A stretch of 64,000 nucleotides of DNA from Arthrobacter sp. 260 (GTDB lineage Bacteria; Actinomycetota; Actinomycetes; Actinomycetales; Micrococcaceae). Below the pieces are notes generated by a model. That model saw only the letters and a list, made by a program, of their open reading frames with translations. It had not been told where the DNA came from and searched no databases. The translations under genes were made by a program, and so were the position numbers. The DNA is taken from contig NZ_JABFOE010000013.1 of the NCBI RefSeq assembly GCF_013116745.1, forward strand, positions 61,309-125,308, in the 5' to 3' direction. Positions 41,721 to 50,848 of this stretch are shown here, one piece after another; the first letter of the stretch is position 1, and the number at the start of each line of letters is the position of its first letter.

Positions 41721-43673
41721 CTAGCCGACGTGCACCCAGGGCCTGCGGCTTACGTCGGGCTCCGCCTCGCGCAGCACCTCACGGGTCACCGGCGCAATCT
41801 CCCCCTCACCGGTGATGAGGAACTTGAACAGGTTGGTGAGCGGGTGCCCCTCGGTCCACCGAAAGTACACGTGCGGCATCAGCCCGGTGATATCCCGGAT
41901 GTGCAGCATCACCGCGGCAATCGTGGTGGGAACATTCGACCCGTGCACTTCGAGGATCCGGTACCCGTGCCGGGTGATACCCCGCACCTGGAGGGCGGTG
42001 GCGAACTCGGACGAGTCGTCGACGATCACCTCGATGAACAGCGGGTTGTCGGCAGGGGTCAGATGGCTGACCGTGCACGCGTGTTCCAGTTTTCTGCGGT
42101 AAGCCCCGGCTGTGAGCCGCTGCGGCTCGTGGGCGATCAGGAGGATTTCGCCGTCGTCGGTGGACGCCACGAACCGCAGCGCCTCGTCATCCAGCCTGAT
42201 CCCGGTGCTACGCAGCTCGAACGCACGGCGGAAACGGGAAGCGAATGACACCACCACGATCCCGAGGATGAACAGCCCGGCGATCCGGACGCCGTCGGGC
42301 CGTTCCACCATGTTGATCAGGGTGGTCAGGGACAGGACAACCGTGACCACGCCGAAGCCCACCGTCGCCAGGCGCTGCCGACGGCGTCGGGCGGACAGGG
42401 TGACCGCCACGGAGGCTGAGGTGATCAGCACCAGGACACCGGTGGCGTACGCGCCGCCCTGCGCCTCGACGTCGGCCCGGAAGGCGATGGTGACCAGGAA
42501 TGCGACGGCCGTGAATACGATCACCAGCGGCCGCACGGCCCGGGACCAGTCGGGAGCCATTCCGTAGCGTGGCAGGTAGCGGGGGACCAGGTTCAGCAGG
42601 CCGGTCATCGCCGACGCGCCAGCGAACCAGAGGATGGCGATGGTGCTGATGTCGTAGGCGGTGCCGAACCCGTCACCGAGGTACTTGTGCGCCAGGTAGG
42701 CGAGGGCTCGGCCGTTCGCTTCGCCGCCCTCCTGGAACTCGGCGGCGGGGATCAGGATGGTGGTGGCGAGGCTTGAGGTGATGAGGAAGCCGCTCATGAT
42801 CAGGGCGGCGGAGGTGAGCAGCTTCTTGGCCCCGGCGATGCGCCCCGCGAGGTCCTCGTGCTCGCCACCCGGGTGTCCCTTGATGAGCGGCATGACGACG
42901 ACGCCGGTTTCGAATCCCGAGAGGCCCAGGGCCAGCCGGGGGAAGATCAGCAGGGCCACGACCACCATCAGCATCGGGTTGCCGTGCTGGGTGTTCAGTG
43001 CGGTCCACCAGTCCTGCACCAAGGGAGGATCAAGGACCACCTGGCCTAGGGCCACGACGATGACCACCAGGTTCAGTGTCAGGAACACGGCGACCAGCGC
43101 GACGGCGATTCCCACGGCTTCCCGGAATCCCCTCAGGAACACCACCGAAAGCAGTCCCAGGAAGACCAGCGTGATGATGACCTCCTGGCCGTGCATCCAG
43201 CCGGGCGCGAACGGGTTTTCAATCAGGTGGGCGCTGGCATCGGCTGCGGACAGCGTCATGGTGATCAGGAAGCTGGTCGCAGCGAACCCGAGGAGGACCA
43301 GGACAAACAACTTGCCGCCCCAGCGGGGGAGGAGCCGTTCCAGCATGGCGATTGAGCCCTCGCCGTGGGGGCTCTCCTCGGCGACCCGTTTGTAAACCGG
43401 GAGGGCGCCGAGCAGGGTGACCAGGACCAGGACGATCGTCGCGATGGGGGAGAGCACGCCAGCGGCGACGGCGGCGATGGCCGGCTGGTAGCCGAGGGTG
43501 GAGAAGTAGTCGACGCCCGTCAGGCACATGACCTTCCACCAGGAATGGGTGGCGGTGTGGTGGGGTCGTTTGGGCTTGCGCTGGTTCTCGTCATCCAGCA
43601 GCCAGTGGCCCAGCCGCCGGGCGCGGCGGGATTCCCTGATGCTCTGGAGGGTGCTGGTCAATGTTGTAGTCAC
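41721..43673 (-). CDS. APC-superfamily permease with C-terminal cytosolic extension
   Basis: Large permease of 650 aa with about 12 helices to residue 480 and a C-terminal soluble domain of about 150 residues rich in beta-strand pattern ([14 protein letters not shown]...). An unusual N-terminal cytosolic stretch of about 45 residues precedes the first helix. The family label is amino acid/polyamine/organocation transporter; the substrate is not known. It is divergent from the gbuA-like operon and convergent with the XRE-cupin gene (4 bp). Some large APC proteins with C-terminal domains transport potassium, and I cannot exclude that here. Confidence 0.8.
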   Translation of the reverse strand: MTTTLTSTLQSIRESRRARRLGHWLLDDENQRKPKRPHHTATHSWWKVMCLTGVDYFSTLGYQPAIAAVAAGVLSPIATIVLVLVTLLGALPVYKRVAEESPHGEGSIAMLERLLPRWGGKLFVLVLLGFAATSFLITMTLSAADASAHLIENPFAPGWMHGQEVIITLVFLGLLSVVFLRGFREAVGIAVALVAVFLTLNLVVIVVALGQVVLDPPLVQDWWTALNTQHGNPMLMVVVALLIFPRLALGLSGFETGVVVMPLIKGHPGGEHEDLAGRIAGAKKLLTSAALIMSGFLITSSLATTILIPAAEFQEGGEANGRALAYLAHKYLGDGFGTAYDISTIAILWFAGASAMTGLLNLVPRYLPRYGMAPDWSRAVRPLVIVFTAVAFLVTIAFRADVEAQGGAYATGVLVLITSASVAVTLSARRRRQRLATVGFGVVTVVLSLTTLINMVERPDGVRIAGLFILGIVVVSFASRFRRAFELRSTGIRLDDEALRFVASTDDGEILLIAHEPQRLTAGAYRRKLEHACTVSHLTPADNPLFIEVIVDDSSEFATALQVRGITRHGYRILEVHGSNVPTTIAAVMLHIRDITGLMPHVYFRWTEGHPLTNLFKFLITGEGEIAPVTREVLREAEPDVSRRPWVHVG

Positions 43674-43880
43674 GGCTTGACTGTAGGCCCGTGGGTGGTG
43701 CGGAAGGACGGGTTTTTATGGATCCTTTACGGGGCAGTTTTTAGCCTGTTTCCGGGGGTAATGTTGACCGAGACGGACATCACAATTAGCCTTATGAAAA
43801 ACAGTTGATGCTTATATGGCAACTTCTGACCCATTCGAAAGACTTGTGCGGGCAGCTCCTGCCCCAACCCGGAGGTACCC
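43674..43880. promoter_or_regulatory. divergent promoter region between APC permease and ureohydrolase operon
   Basis: 207 bp with AT-rich stretches near 43780-43820. A hairpin GGGCAG-CTC-CTGCCC at 43850-43864 lies just before the GGAGGT ribosome binding site of the ureohydrolase gene. I do not see the 40988-type dyad or a guanidine riboswitch here. Confidence 0.4.
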
Positions 43881-44888
43881 ATGGACCAGCCGCGCGTCAC
43901 GGCCAACGGAAATATTGGCCCCATCGACTCTTCACGGATTCCCCGGTACGCCGGCGCCGCGACCTATGCCCGGCTGCCACGGCTCGATGAGGTGGAACGC
44001 GCCGACATCGCCGTCGTCGGCGTGCCTTTCGACTCGGGGGTTTCCTACCGCCCCGGGGCGCGGTTCGGCTCGAACCACATCCGCGAGTCCTCCCGTCTGC
44101 TCCGGCCGTACAACCCGGCCCTGGATATCTCCCCGTTCGAGCGGGTGCAGGTCGCCGATGCCGGCGACATGGCGGTCAACCCGTTCAACATCAACGAGGC
44201 GATCGAGACCATCCAGCAGAATGCGCTGGACCTGACGCGCGACGGCGCACGGCTGGTCACGCTTGGTGGCGACCACACCATCGCGCTGCCGCTGCTGCGT
44301 GCCGCCGCCGAACGGGCTGGCCAGCCCGTGGCAATGCTGCACTTCGACGCGCACCTGGACACCTGGGACACCTACTTCGGCGCCGAGTACACGCACGGCA
44401 CACCGTTCCGCCGTGCCGTTGAAGAAGGAATCCTCGACACCGAGGCCATCTCCCACGTGGGTACCCGAGGACCGCTCTACGGGGTAAAGGATCTGGAGGA
44501 TGACCGCCGGTTTGGCTTCGGCATTGTCACCTCCTCCGACGTGTTCCGGCAGGGTGTGGACGAGGTGGTCGCCAAGCTGCGCGACCGGATCGGCAACCGT
44601 CCGCTCTATATCTCAGTGGATATCGACGTGCTGGATCCCGCTCACGCGCCCGGTACGGGAACCCCCGAGGCTGGCGGCATCACCAGCCGGGAACTGCTGG
44701 AAATCCTCCGCGGGATGCGCGGGATGAACCTGGTCGGCGCCGACGTCGTTGAGGTGGCCCCGGCCTACGACCACGCGGAAATCACCGGCGTCGCTGCCTC
44801 CCACGTCGCCTATGATCTGGTCAGCCTGATGGCCGACCAGGCAACCTCCACCCGCGCCACCCCGAACAGTACGACAGAGGAACGCTAA
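43881..44888 (+). CDS. agmatinase/guanidinobutyrase family ureohydrolase
   Basis: Binuclear manganese enzyme of 335 aa that hydrolyses a guanidino compound to urea and an amine. Metal ligands are H132 (GGDHT), D156, H158 and D160 (FDAHLD), and D247 and D249 (SVDIDV). The [16 protein letters not shown] loop is standard. ATG with GGAGGT 5 bases upstream, a strong site. The ThDP-decarboxylase gene follows with no gap (stop and ATG abut). That pairing, with a 2-ketoarginine-decarboxylase-like partner, favours 4-guanidinobutyrate over agmatine as substrate. This is inference from the arginine transaminase pathway. Confidence 0.88.
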   Translation: MDQPRVTANGNIGPIDSSRIPRYAGAATYARLPRLDEVERADIAVVGVPFDSGVSYRPGARFGSNHIRESSRLLRPYNPALDISPFERVQVADAGDMAVNPFNINEAIETIQQNALDLTRDGARLVTLGGDHTIALPLLRAAAERAGQPVAMLHFDAHLDTWDTYFGAEYTHGTPFRRAVEEGILDTEAISHVGTRGPLYGVKDLEDDRRFGFGIVTSSDVFRQGVDEVVAKLRDRIGNRPLYISVDIDVLDPAHAPGTGTPEAGGITSRELLEILRGMRGMNLVGADVVEVAPAYDHAEITGVAASHVAYDLVSLMADQATSTRATPNSTTEER

Positions 44889-46562
44889 ATGGTCACCACC
44901 GACAGTGTCGCAGCAGCACCCCCGCAGCCCCTCACCGGAGGAGAACGCAACGGTGGGGACCTCGTCGTCGAGACCCTCAGTGCGCTGGGCGCCACTACGG
45001 TATTCGGCATCCCCGGCCAGCATGCACTGGGTTTGTTCGACGCGCTGTCGCGCTCGGATCTGCGGTTCGTGTCCTCGCGGGTGGAGAACAACTCGGCGTT
45101 CGCCGCTGACGGCTTCTCCCGTGCCACCGGACAGGTCGGAGTGCTTTTCCTGTCCACCGGTCCCGGCGCCCTGACGGCGCTCGCCGGGCTGCAGGAGGCC
45201 TACGCCACCGGTGTGCCGATGGTGGTCATCGCCAGCCAGATCCCGCTGGAGGGCCTCGGCGCCCGGCGCAAGGGTATGCTCCACCAGCTCGATGACCAGA
45301 AGGCCTCCGCCGCCAACGTCACCAAAAGCCAACGCCTGATCCAGCACGCCTCGGGCATTCCCTCCGCCATCCAGGATGCCTGGACCGAGGCCGTGTCGTC
45401 GCCGCAGGGTCCGGTCTGGATCGAGGTGCCACAGAATGTCCTGCTGGACCCGGTGATGGTCCCGCAGGTGGAGGACGCGCTCGCCGAGCCGTTCGACAAC
45501 CCGCCCCGGGTGGAGCTGGTCCGCGAGGCAGTGAAGTGGTTGACCGAGTCGAAGCGTCCGGCCATCGTTGCCGGCGGAGGCACGCGCCGCGGCAACGCCG
45601 AGCACTGGTTACTGTCCATCGCCGAGAAGCTCGGCGCCCCCGTCCTGTGCTCGCCCGGCGGAAACGGTGCGTTCCCCTGGGAGCACGAGCTGTCCCTGCA
45701 GGCCTGGGTCGAGGACCGCTACGTCACCGAGGTCCTGGAAGACGCCGACGTGCTCCTCGTGGTCGGGTCCTCCCTCGGTGAGGTCACCAGCAACTACTTC
45801 ACCCTCGAGCCCCGCGGGCGCATCATCCAGATCGACGCCGAACCCCGCGTCCTGGAATCCAATCGCCCGGCACTGGGAATCCGTGCCGACGCCGGCCAGG
45901 CGCTCGCCGCGCTTGACGAGGCGCTGCCCACGCTCGACCGTGACCGCACCGACGGGTACGACGCCGTCACTCTGGTCGCGGAGACCCTCGCCAAGGTGCA
46001 GGGCCGGTTGGACTCGCAGGATCTTGCGATGGAGCGCAAGTTCATGGCTGACATCCGTGCCGCAGCACCTGCCGGGCTCCAGACCTACTGGGACATGACC
46101 ATCGCTGCCTACTGGGCCTGGAGCTGCTGGGATGCCAAGGACGGCCAGTTCCACTCGGCGCAGGGTGCCGGTGGGCTGGGCTACGGATTCCCCGGTGCCA
46201 TTGGTGGCGCCGTCGGGCTGGGGGAGCGCGTCCTCGCGGTGTCCGGTGATGGCTCGTCGATGTACTCGATCGCCGAGCTGGCGACCGCCAAGCAGCACAA
46301 CCTGCCGGTCACCTGGCTGATTGTCGATGACGGCGGGTACGGGATTCTCCGCGAATACATGGAGGGTGCGTTCGGGAAAGCCACCGCCACGGAGCTGACA
46401 CGCCCCGACTTCGTGAAGCTCGCCGAGGCGTTCGGCGTACCGGCGGTCAAGGTGGCGCCGGGCGATGTGCGGCAGGCGCTGGAGGACAGCTTCGCCGCCG
46501 AGGGGCCCAACGTCGTCGTCGTCGAAACCCTGCTGCGGCTCTTCGCTCCGACCCACCTCTAG
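44889..46562 (+). CDS. ThDP-dependent decarboxylase (acetolactate synthase-like; candidate 2-ketoarginine decarboxylase)
   Basis: Thiamine-diphosphate enzyme of 557 aa with the usual three domains: PYR (about 15-180), central (about 200-330) and PP (about 380-540). The catalytic Glu is in SSRVENNSAFAADGF. The ThDP/Mg motif is SGDGSSMYSIAEL...IVDDGGYG, in which the common NN pair is DD. AruI of Pseudomonas aeruginosa, a 2-ketoarginine decarboxylase, is a close functional model: same family, similar length, and the next pathway step needs guanidinobutyrase. Acetolactate synthase or another decarboxylase cannot be excluded. It abuts the ureohydrolase gene and ends at a strong hairpin. Confidence 0.82.
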   Translation: MVTTDSVAAAPPQPLTGGERNGGDLVVETLSALGATTVFGIPGQHALGLFDALSRSDLRFVSSRVENNSAFAADGFSRATGQVGVLFLSTGPGALTALAGLQEAYATGVPMVVIASQIPLEGLGARRKGMLHQLDDQKASAANVTKSQRLIQHASGIPSAIQDAWTEAVSSPQGPVWIEVPQNVLLDPVMVPQVEDALAEPFDNPPRVELVREAVKWLTESKRPAIVAGGGTRRGNAEHWLLSIAEKLGAPVLCSPGGNGAFPWEHELSLQAWVEDRYVTEVLEDADVLLVVGSSLGEVTSNYFTLEPRGRIIQIDAEPRVLESNRPALGIRADAGQALAALDEALPTLDRDRTDGYDAVTLVAETLAKVQGRLDSQDLAMERKFMADIRAAAPAGLQTYWDMTIAAYWAWSCWDAKDGQFHSAQGAGGLGYGFPGAIGGAVGLGERVLAVSGDGSSMYSIAELATAKQHNLPVTWLIVDDGGYGILREYMEGAFGKATATELTRPDFVKLAEAFGVPAVKVAPGDVRQALEDSFAAEGPNVVVVETLLRLFAPTHL

Positions 46563-46589
46563 GGTCCGGCGCCTCCCCGGGGTAGGTGA

Positions 46590-46613
46590 AGGGGCGGAAA
46601 TATTTCCGCCCCT
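46590..46613 (+). terminator. palindromic terminator after the ureohydrolase/ThDP operon
   Basis: Perfect 24-bp palindrome with arms AGGGGCGGAAAT and ATTTCCGCCCCT, 28 bases after the stop. Confidence 0.75.
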
Positions 46614-46663
46614 CCACTGGTTACCAGTACTACATGCAAACGCATCTAGAAGAGGTAGTCAGA

Positions 46664-47278
46664 ATGACCAAGATCGTGGTGGTGTCGGCAGGGCTCTCAG
46701 TTCCCTCCTCCAGCAGGATGCTCGCCGACCAGTTGAGTGGATCCGCAGCACAAGCGCTCGCGGAATTCGGTGACCAGCCCGATGTTCAGACCATCGAGTT
46801 ACGCGACTGGGCGGTCGAGATTGCGAACAACTTCGTCACCGGTTTCGCGTCACCCCGGCTCGCCGAAACCATCGACGCGGTGGTGAACGCCGACGCCCTG
46901 GTGGTGGTCAGCCCCGTATTCTCCGCCTCGTACAGCGGCCTGCTGAAGTCCTTCTTCGACGTGATTGAGCCCAAGGTGCTCGACGGCATGCCCGTGCTGA
47001 TCGGTGCCACCGGCGGCAGCGCCCGCCACTCGCTGATGCTCGATCATGCGATGCGCCCGCTGTTCAGCTACCTGCGCGCCCGGGTGATCCCTACAGCCGT
47101 CTACGCGGCGACCGAGGACTGGGGAGCCGGCGACGGCGGCTCGCAGCTTGAAGCCCGGATCGCCCAGGCCGGCAAGGAGCTGGCCGCACTGGTGGTTGCA
47201 ACTCCGCGACGGACCGGCCAGGCCGCCGAGGAATCGTTGCCGTTCGAGCAACTGCTGGCCAACCTCCAGTCCCGGTAA
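46664..47278 (+). CDS. NADPH-dependent FMN reductase (flavodoxin-like fold)
   Basis: Flavoprotein of 204 aa beginning MTKIVVVSAGLSVPSSSRMLADQL, a CE1759-like FMN reductase start. The fold motifs are VVSPVFSASYSGLLKSFFDVIEP and GMPVLIGATGGSARHS. Start at 46664 with AGAGGT 8 bases upstream; the frame is open to 46586 within the upstream hairpin region. Relatives often sit next to luciferase-like monooxygenases, but here the only LLM gene is 35 kb away at 11551. It has its own position after a terminator, so probably its own promoter. Confidence 0.86.
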   Translation: MTKIVVVSAGLSVPSSSRMLADQLSGSAAQALAEFGDQPDVQTIELRDWAVEIANNFVTGFASPRLAETIDAVVNADALVVVSPVFSASYSGLLKSFFDVIEPKVLDGMPVLIGATGGSARHSLMLDHAMRPLFSYLRARVIPTAVYAATEDWGAGDGGSQLEARIAQAGKELAALVVATPRRTGQAAEESLPFEQLLANLQSR

Positions 47279-47305
47279 GCCCCGCGACGCCCCAGATAAA
47301 AGGGG

Positions 47306-48433
47306 CTACTGCATGGTGAAGGTGCGGGCGATCGTGTCATGCACTGCGGGCACCCGGTTGAACCGGCCGAAGAGCGCGTTCCGGAGGGTCAGAACCGGCG
47401 CCGGAAGCGGACGTCCCAGCGCCATGTTCAGGTGGGCCTGCCGCGCTGCGGTCACGGCAGCTCGACGACGGCCCGTAGCGAAGGCGGCCAGCGCCTGTCC
47501 TACGTCCTCGCCGCCGATCAATGAGGCGGTGATGATCGGCACCAGAGCAGTGACGTCGAGCCAGCCGAGGTTCATGCCCTGCCCGCCGATGGGGCTGACC
47601 TGGTGCGCGGCATCGCCGATCAGCACGGTCCGGCCCGTCACAAAGCGCCGGGCGAGCCGCCGGTGCACGTCGAACGCGCTGAGCATCGAGTTGCTGTCGA
47701 CGTCCACCCAGACCCCGGTCCGGTCGAGGATCAACTGACCCAGCATCCCGGCGGTGGGGGAGTCGACTAACGACGGCGTCCGCACCACCCACCGCCGCAC
47801 CCCGTCCGGGAGCGGGAAGGACTCGACGATCCCGCCCGATTCCAGGTACAGCACGGCCGTCGACCGGTCGTCGGAGGTGTCCGCGAAGTCGCCCATCAGG
47901 TAGGTGTCTGGGTAGCGCTGCAGTGACGAGGTCACGCCGGCGCTGTCCCGGACGGTGCTCTTGCCGCCGTCCGCCCCGATCACCAGCCGCGCCTGCAACA
48001 CGTCCCCCGACGCAGTGGCCACCAGCATCGAGGGGCCGGTATCAAACACGCCGGTCACTTCGACGCCGCGGCGGAACGCCCCGGGCGCGACGGCGGCGAG
48101 CCGGTCCTCGAGGACCTGCTCCGTCTGGACCTGCGGGACGGTGAGGACAAACGGGTAGTCGCCGGGCAGCCCGGTGAAGGATAGCCGGGTGACCTCGTGG
48201 CCAGCGCTGCGCGCCACCCCCTCGCGGATGGTTATCCCGCGAAGGATCAGCTCGTCGGCGACCCCCGCCTTCGCCAGCGCCTGCAGCGCGGGAGGGTGAA
48301 TGCCGATGGCCCGCGAATGGCTGCTCCGCGTGGGCCGCTGCTCCAGGACCACCACGTCGAGGCCAGCCTGGCGGAGCAGGATCGCGGCGTACAGGCCCAC
48401 CGGACCTCCCCCGACCAGGATCACGTCATGCAT
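47306..48433 (-). CDS. FAD-dependent monooxygenase
   Basis: Class A flavoprotein hydroxylase of 375 aa. The N-terminal GxGxxG motif is VGGGPVGLYAAILLRQAGL, the DG motif is VIGADGGKSTVRDSAG near residue 150, and the GD motif is LIGDAAHQVSPIGGQGMNLGWLD near 270. Its start overlaps the methyltransferase stop by 8 bp. Third gene of the type III PKS operon, where it would hydroxylate or oxidize the polyketide ring, by analogy with SrsC in Streptomyces griseus. Confidence 0.87.
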   Translation of the reverse strand: MHDVILVGGGPVGLYAAILLRQAGLDVVVLEQRPTRSSHSRAIGIHPPALQALAKAGVADELILRGITIREGVARSAGHEVTRLSFTGLPGDYPFVLTVPQVQTEQVLEDRLAAVAPGAFRRGVEVTGVFDTGPSMLVATASGDVLQARLVIGADGGKSTVRDSAGVTSSLQRYPDTYLMGDFADTSDDRSTAVLYLESGGIVESFPLPDGVRRWVVRTPSLVDSPTAGMLGQLILDRTGVWVDVDSNSMLSAFDVHRRLARRFVTGRTVLIGDAAHQVSPIGGQGMNLGWLDVTALVPIITASLIGGEDVGQALAAFATGRRRAAVTAARQAHLNMALGRPLPAPVLTLRNALFGRFNRVPAVHDTIARTFTMQ

Positions 48434-49121
48434 TGGACGCCCGATGGATCAGCAGGTTGTGCGACGGGAATCGTCCCCTGACCGTCCAGTGGGCAGGGAC
48501 GACCGCCGTCAGCTCGGCGGCCGTGTAGCTGCGGCGGATCGAGGTGAGCCCGTCCCGCCGGATCAGTGACCGGCGTAGCGGCAGGGTGCCCATGGAGAAG
48601 AGCAGGTAACCGAGGCGGCTGCGTTCAATATCGTTGTGCACCGCGATGCCGCGGGTCAGCCGCTCCGAATCGGCCAGCAGCCCGGCCAGCTGCTCAGGGG
48701 TTAGATGATGCAGGAGGTGGTTGGAGGTGACGACATCGAACCGCTCGCCCTCCGCCACCAGCTCGGCGCTGAACGCCCGCCGGAAGCGAAGCCCCGGAAG
48801 TGGGGGCTGCGCGATGGCGAAGGCGTGGGCCCGTTCATCGGGGTCGATGGCCAGGATAGACAGCTGCAGCCCGTCCCGTGCCGCCCAGCGGGCGAACGCC
48901 CGCGGCATGTCCCCGCCGCCTGATCCGATGTCCAGCAGCGTCGAGGGGCGCGACGTCGACAGCTGCGGCCGGATCTGCTGCGCCCAGGTGCGGCGCCAGC
49001 CAGCAACGGTGGCGTTGATCAGCCCGAACTGGGCGTAGGTCCGATCCAGCAAGACCGGGTCGCAGTCCGGTTTGTCCATCTCCTCCACCGCGTGAGGGTC
49101 GCGGTGAGTGAGGAACTGCAC
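48426..49121 (-). CDS. class I SAM-dependent methyltransferase
   Basis: Rossmann-fold methyltransferase of 231 aa. Motif I is LLDIGSGGGDMPRAFARWA near residue 62, and the post-motif acidic residue is in LAIDPDERAHAF. It begins with a GTG immediately after the PKS stop codon (TGA-GTG), so the two are translationally coupled. A small-molecule substrate, probably the PKS product, is inferred from the operon. In S. griseus, srs-type operons also pair a type III PKS, a methyltransferase and a flavoprotein, although the SrsB methyltransferase is of a different fold. Confidence 0.87.
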   Translation of the reverse strand: MQFLTHRDPHAVEEMDKPDCDPVLLDRTYAQFGLINATVAGWRRTWAQQIRPQLSTSRPSTLLDIGSGGGDMPRAFARWAARDGLQLSILAIDPDERAHAFAIAQPPLPGLRFRRAFSAELVAEGERFDVVTSNHLLHHLTPEQLAGLLADSERLTRGIAVHNDIERSRLGYLLFSMGTLPLRRSLIRRDGLTSIRRSYTAAELTAVVPAHWTVRGRFPSHNLLIHRASNA

Positions 49122-50252
49122 TCAGGGACCCACCTTGGTGAACAGGGCGGTCTCCACGGTGAGGCCAGGGCCAAACGCCATGGAGCAGATCCGCTCGTCC
49201 TGGCCGTCGAAGGGCTGCTCAAGGATGTGCTTGAGCACGAACATCACTGTCGCGCTGGACATGTTGCCGTAGTCGCGCAGCGTTTCCCGCGCCGGGACCA
49301 GTTGGTCTTCCTTGAGGTCCAGCTTGGCCTCGACCTTGTCCAGGATGCTGCGCCCGCCCGGGTGGATCGCCCAGTGCTCGATGTCTTTGTACTGCAGGTT
49401 CGCGAGGGTTTCGTCGCGGGCGAGGAGCGGTTCCAGCGCACCCACGATGTGTTCGTCGATGATGTGCGGGACGTAGGTGCCGAGCACCATTTCGAATCCC
49501 TCGTCACCGATGTTCCAGGCCATCGATTCTTCGCCCACCGGGGTCAGCACGGTCTCGAAGAAGTCCAGGCTCAGTGCGGGTGCCGTCGGCGTGTACTCGC
49601 GGGCGCTGATCACGGCAGCGGCGGCGCCGTCGGCGAACAGGGAGGAACCCACGATGGTGTCCGGGTTGTTCGAGGACCGGACATGCAGTGAGCAGAGTTC
49701 GGCGGCCACCACCAGGACGACGGCGTCGGGCTCGGCCTCGCAGAAGGATTTGGCGGCGCGCAGGGCTGGGAACGCAGCGTAGCAGCCCATGAAACCCAGG
49801 TGGTAGCGCTGGGCGGCCGGGCTCAATCCCAGGGCCCGGACCACCTTGTAGTCCGGCCCCGGGTTGAAGAACCCGGTGCAGGACACGGTGATGACGTGGG
49901 TGATGTCGGCCGCTTCGATCCCGTCGGCGGCGGCAAGTGCCTTGCTGGCCGCCTCGATGAAGAGCTTGGTGCCCTCCTCCGCGTACACCTCATTGCGGAC
50001 CTTCGTGCTGGGGGAGAGAATACGCCGGTCTGCCGCGTCGAAGAACACCGGGTCTTCGGAGGAGGCTTCCAGCGTCATTTCCTTTACCGCCGTGTACCGG
50101 CGTTCGATCCCTGAGGAATCGAACGCCGCACCGACCAGGCGGGTCCCGAGCCGGCTCAGGCCGGGCTGGGCGGCGAAGACGTCCCGTACATCCGCTTGCA
50201 CCATGACGGTCTCTGGAACTGCGGTTTCAAGGGACCTCATGATTACTGTCAT
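49122..50252 (-). CDS. type III polyketide synthase
   Basis: Chalcone/stilbene synthase-superfamily ketosynthase of 376 aa. The catalytic triad is C157 (HLGFMGCYAAFPALR), H297 (WAIHPGGRSILD) and N330 (YGNMSSATV), all in family positions. The GFGPGLTVE-like loop appears as SMAFGPGLTVETALF near the C-terminus. Product is probably an alkylpyrone or alkylresorcinol, from CoA-activated acyl starters and malonyl-CoA; that is inference. First of three coupled genes (PKS, methyltransferase, flavin monooxygenase). ATG at 50252, or at 50240 giving MRSLETAVPETV; neither has a clear ribosome binding site. Confidence 0.93.
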   Translation of the reverse strand: MTVIMRSLETAVPETVMVQADVRDVFAAQPGLSRLGTRLVGAAFDSSGIERRYTAVKEMTLEASSEDPVFFDAADRRILSPSTKVRNEVYAEEGTKLFIEAASKALAAADGIEAADITHVITVSCTGFFNPGPDYKVVRALGLSPAAQRYHLGFMGCYAAFPALRAAKSFCEAEPDAVVLVVAAELCSLHVRSSNNPDTIVGSSLFADGAAAAVISAREYTPTAPALSLDFFETVLTPVGEESMAWNIGDEGFEMVLGTYVPHIIDEHIVGALEPLLARDETLANLQYKDIEHWAIHPGGRSILDKVEAKLDLKEDQLVPARETLRDYGNMSSATVMFVLKHILEQPFDGQDERICSMAFGPGLTVETALFTKVGP

Positions 50253-50304
50253 AGTTCATTCTTAGGGGTGGGCGCCCGTTAAGACAACGTGGACAGGCTT
50301 TCGG

Positions 50305-50775
50305 CTAGCTGTTGCCGGGGGCGGGGTACTGGGCGTTGTCGTTCTCCAGCAGCGCCTGCAGGTTCGTCAGCACCGGCGACCATTCAGCGCTTACCCTCTC
50401 AACGTCCGACGGCGAGGCCAACCGGTCGTGCGTGAGGCGGAACCGCATCCCGCCGCCGTCGATCTGCTCCAGGTCAACGCTCACCCGGGTGGCCGCGTCC
50501 TCCTGCGGATCGGCGAGGCCATCTTCGCCCTCGGGTACCTCGCGGAACGAGTAGGACAGGTGGCGCGGCTCGTCGGCTTCCAACACCACACCGTGATGCG
50601 TGATGGTCTCGGAGCTTCCGTCGTAGAAGCGGATGGGGGACCCGGGAACCCAGCTGGATTCCAGGCGGCGTCCGAACCAGTAGCGCCGGGTCACATCGCC
50701 TTCGGTCAGTGCTTCCCACAGTCGGATCGGGGAGGTGGCAATTTCGGTTTCATGCACGAACTCTGGCTCTGTCAT
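50305..50775 (-). CDS. SRPBCC/AHSA1 family protein
   Basis: START-like protein of 156 aa. MTEPEFVHETEIATSPIRLWEALTEGDVTRRYWFGRRLES is a typical AHSA1 start and LEQIDGGGMRFRLTHDRL a typical core. Start at 50775; longer open frame lacks support. It lies 52 bp upstream of the PKS gene on the same strand, so it may be the first gene of that operon, or separate. Ligand unknown. Confidence 0.84.
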   Translation of the reverse strand: MTEPEFVHETEIATSPIRLWEALTEGDVTRRYWFGRRLESSWVPGSPIRFYDGSSETITHHGVVLEADEPRHLSYSFREVPEGEDGLADPQEDAATRVSVDLEQIDGGGMRFRLTHDRLASPSDVERVSAEWSPVLTNLQALLENDNAQYPAPGNS

Positions 50776-50848
50776 GGCTAAAGCGTAGCCCAGCACCTGT
50801 AGCGTTAAACCCGCGTTTGATCCACCGACACTCTCGCCGAGGAATGAC

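Noticed and set aside
41721..43673. Calling the APC permease a KimA-type potassium importer
   Set aside because: Length and C-terminal domain are suggestive, but the N-terminal residues do not resemble KimA closely, and the nearby c-di-AMP link is 38 kb away.
43674..43880. Guanidine riboswitch before the ureohydrolase gene
   Set aside because: Only a simple hairpin near the ribosome binding site was found; no conserved ykkC-type elements.
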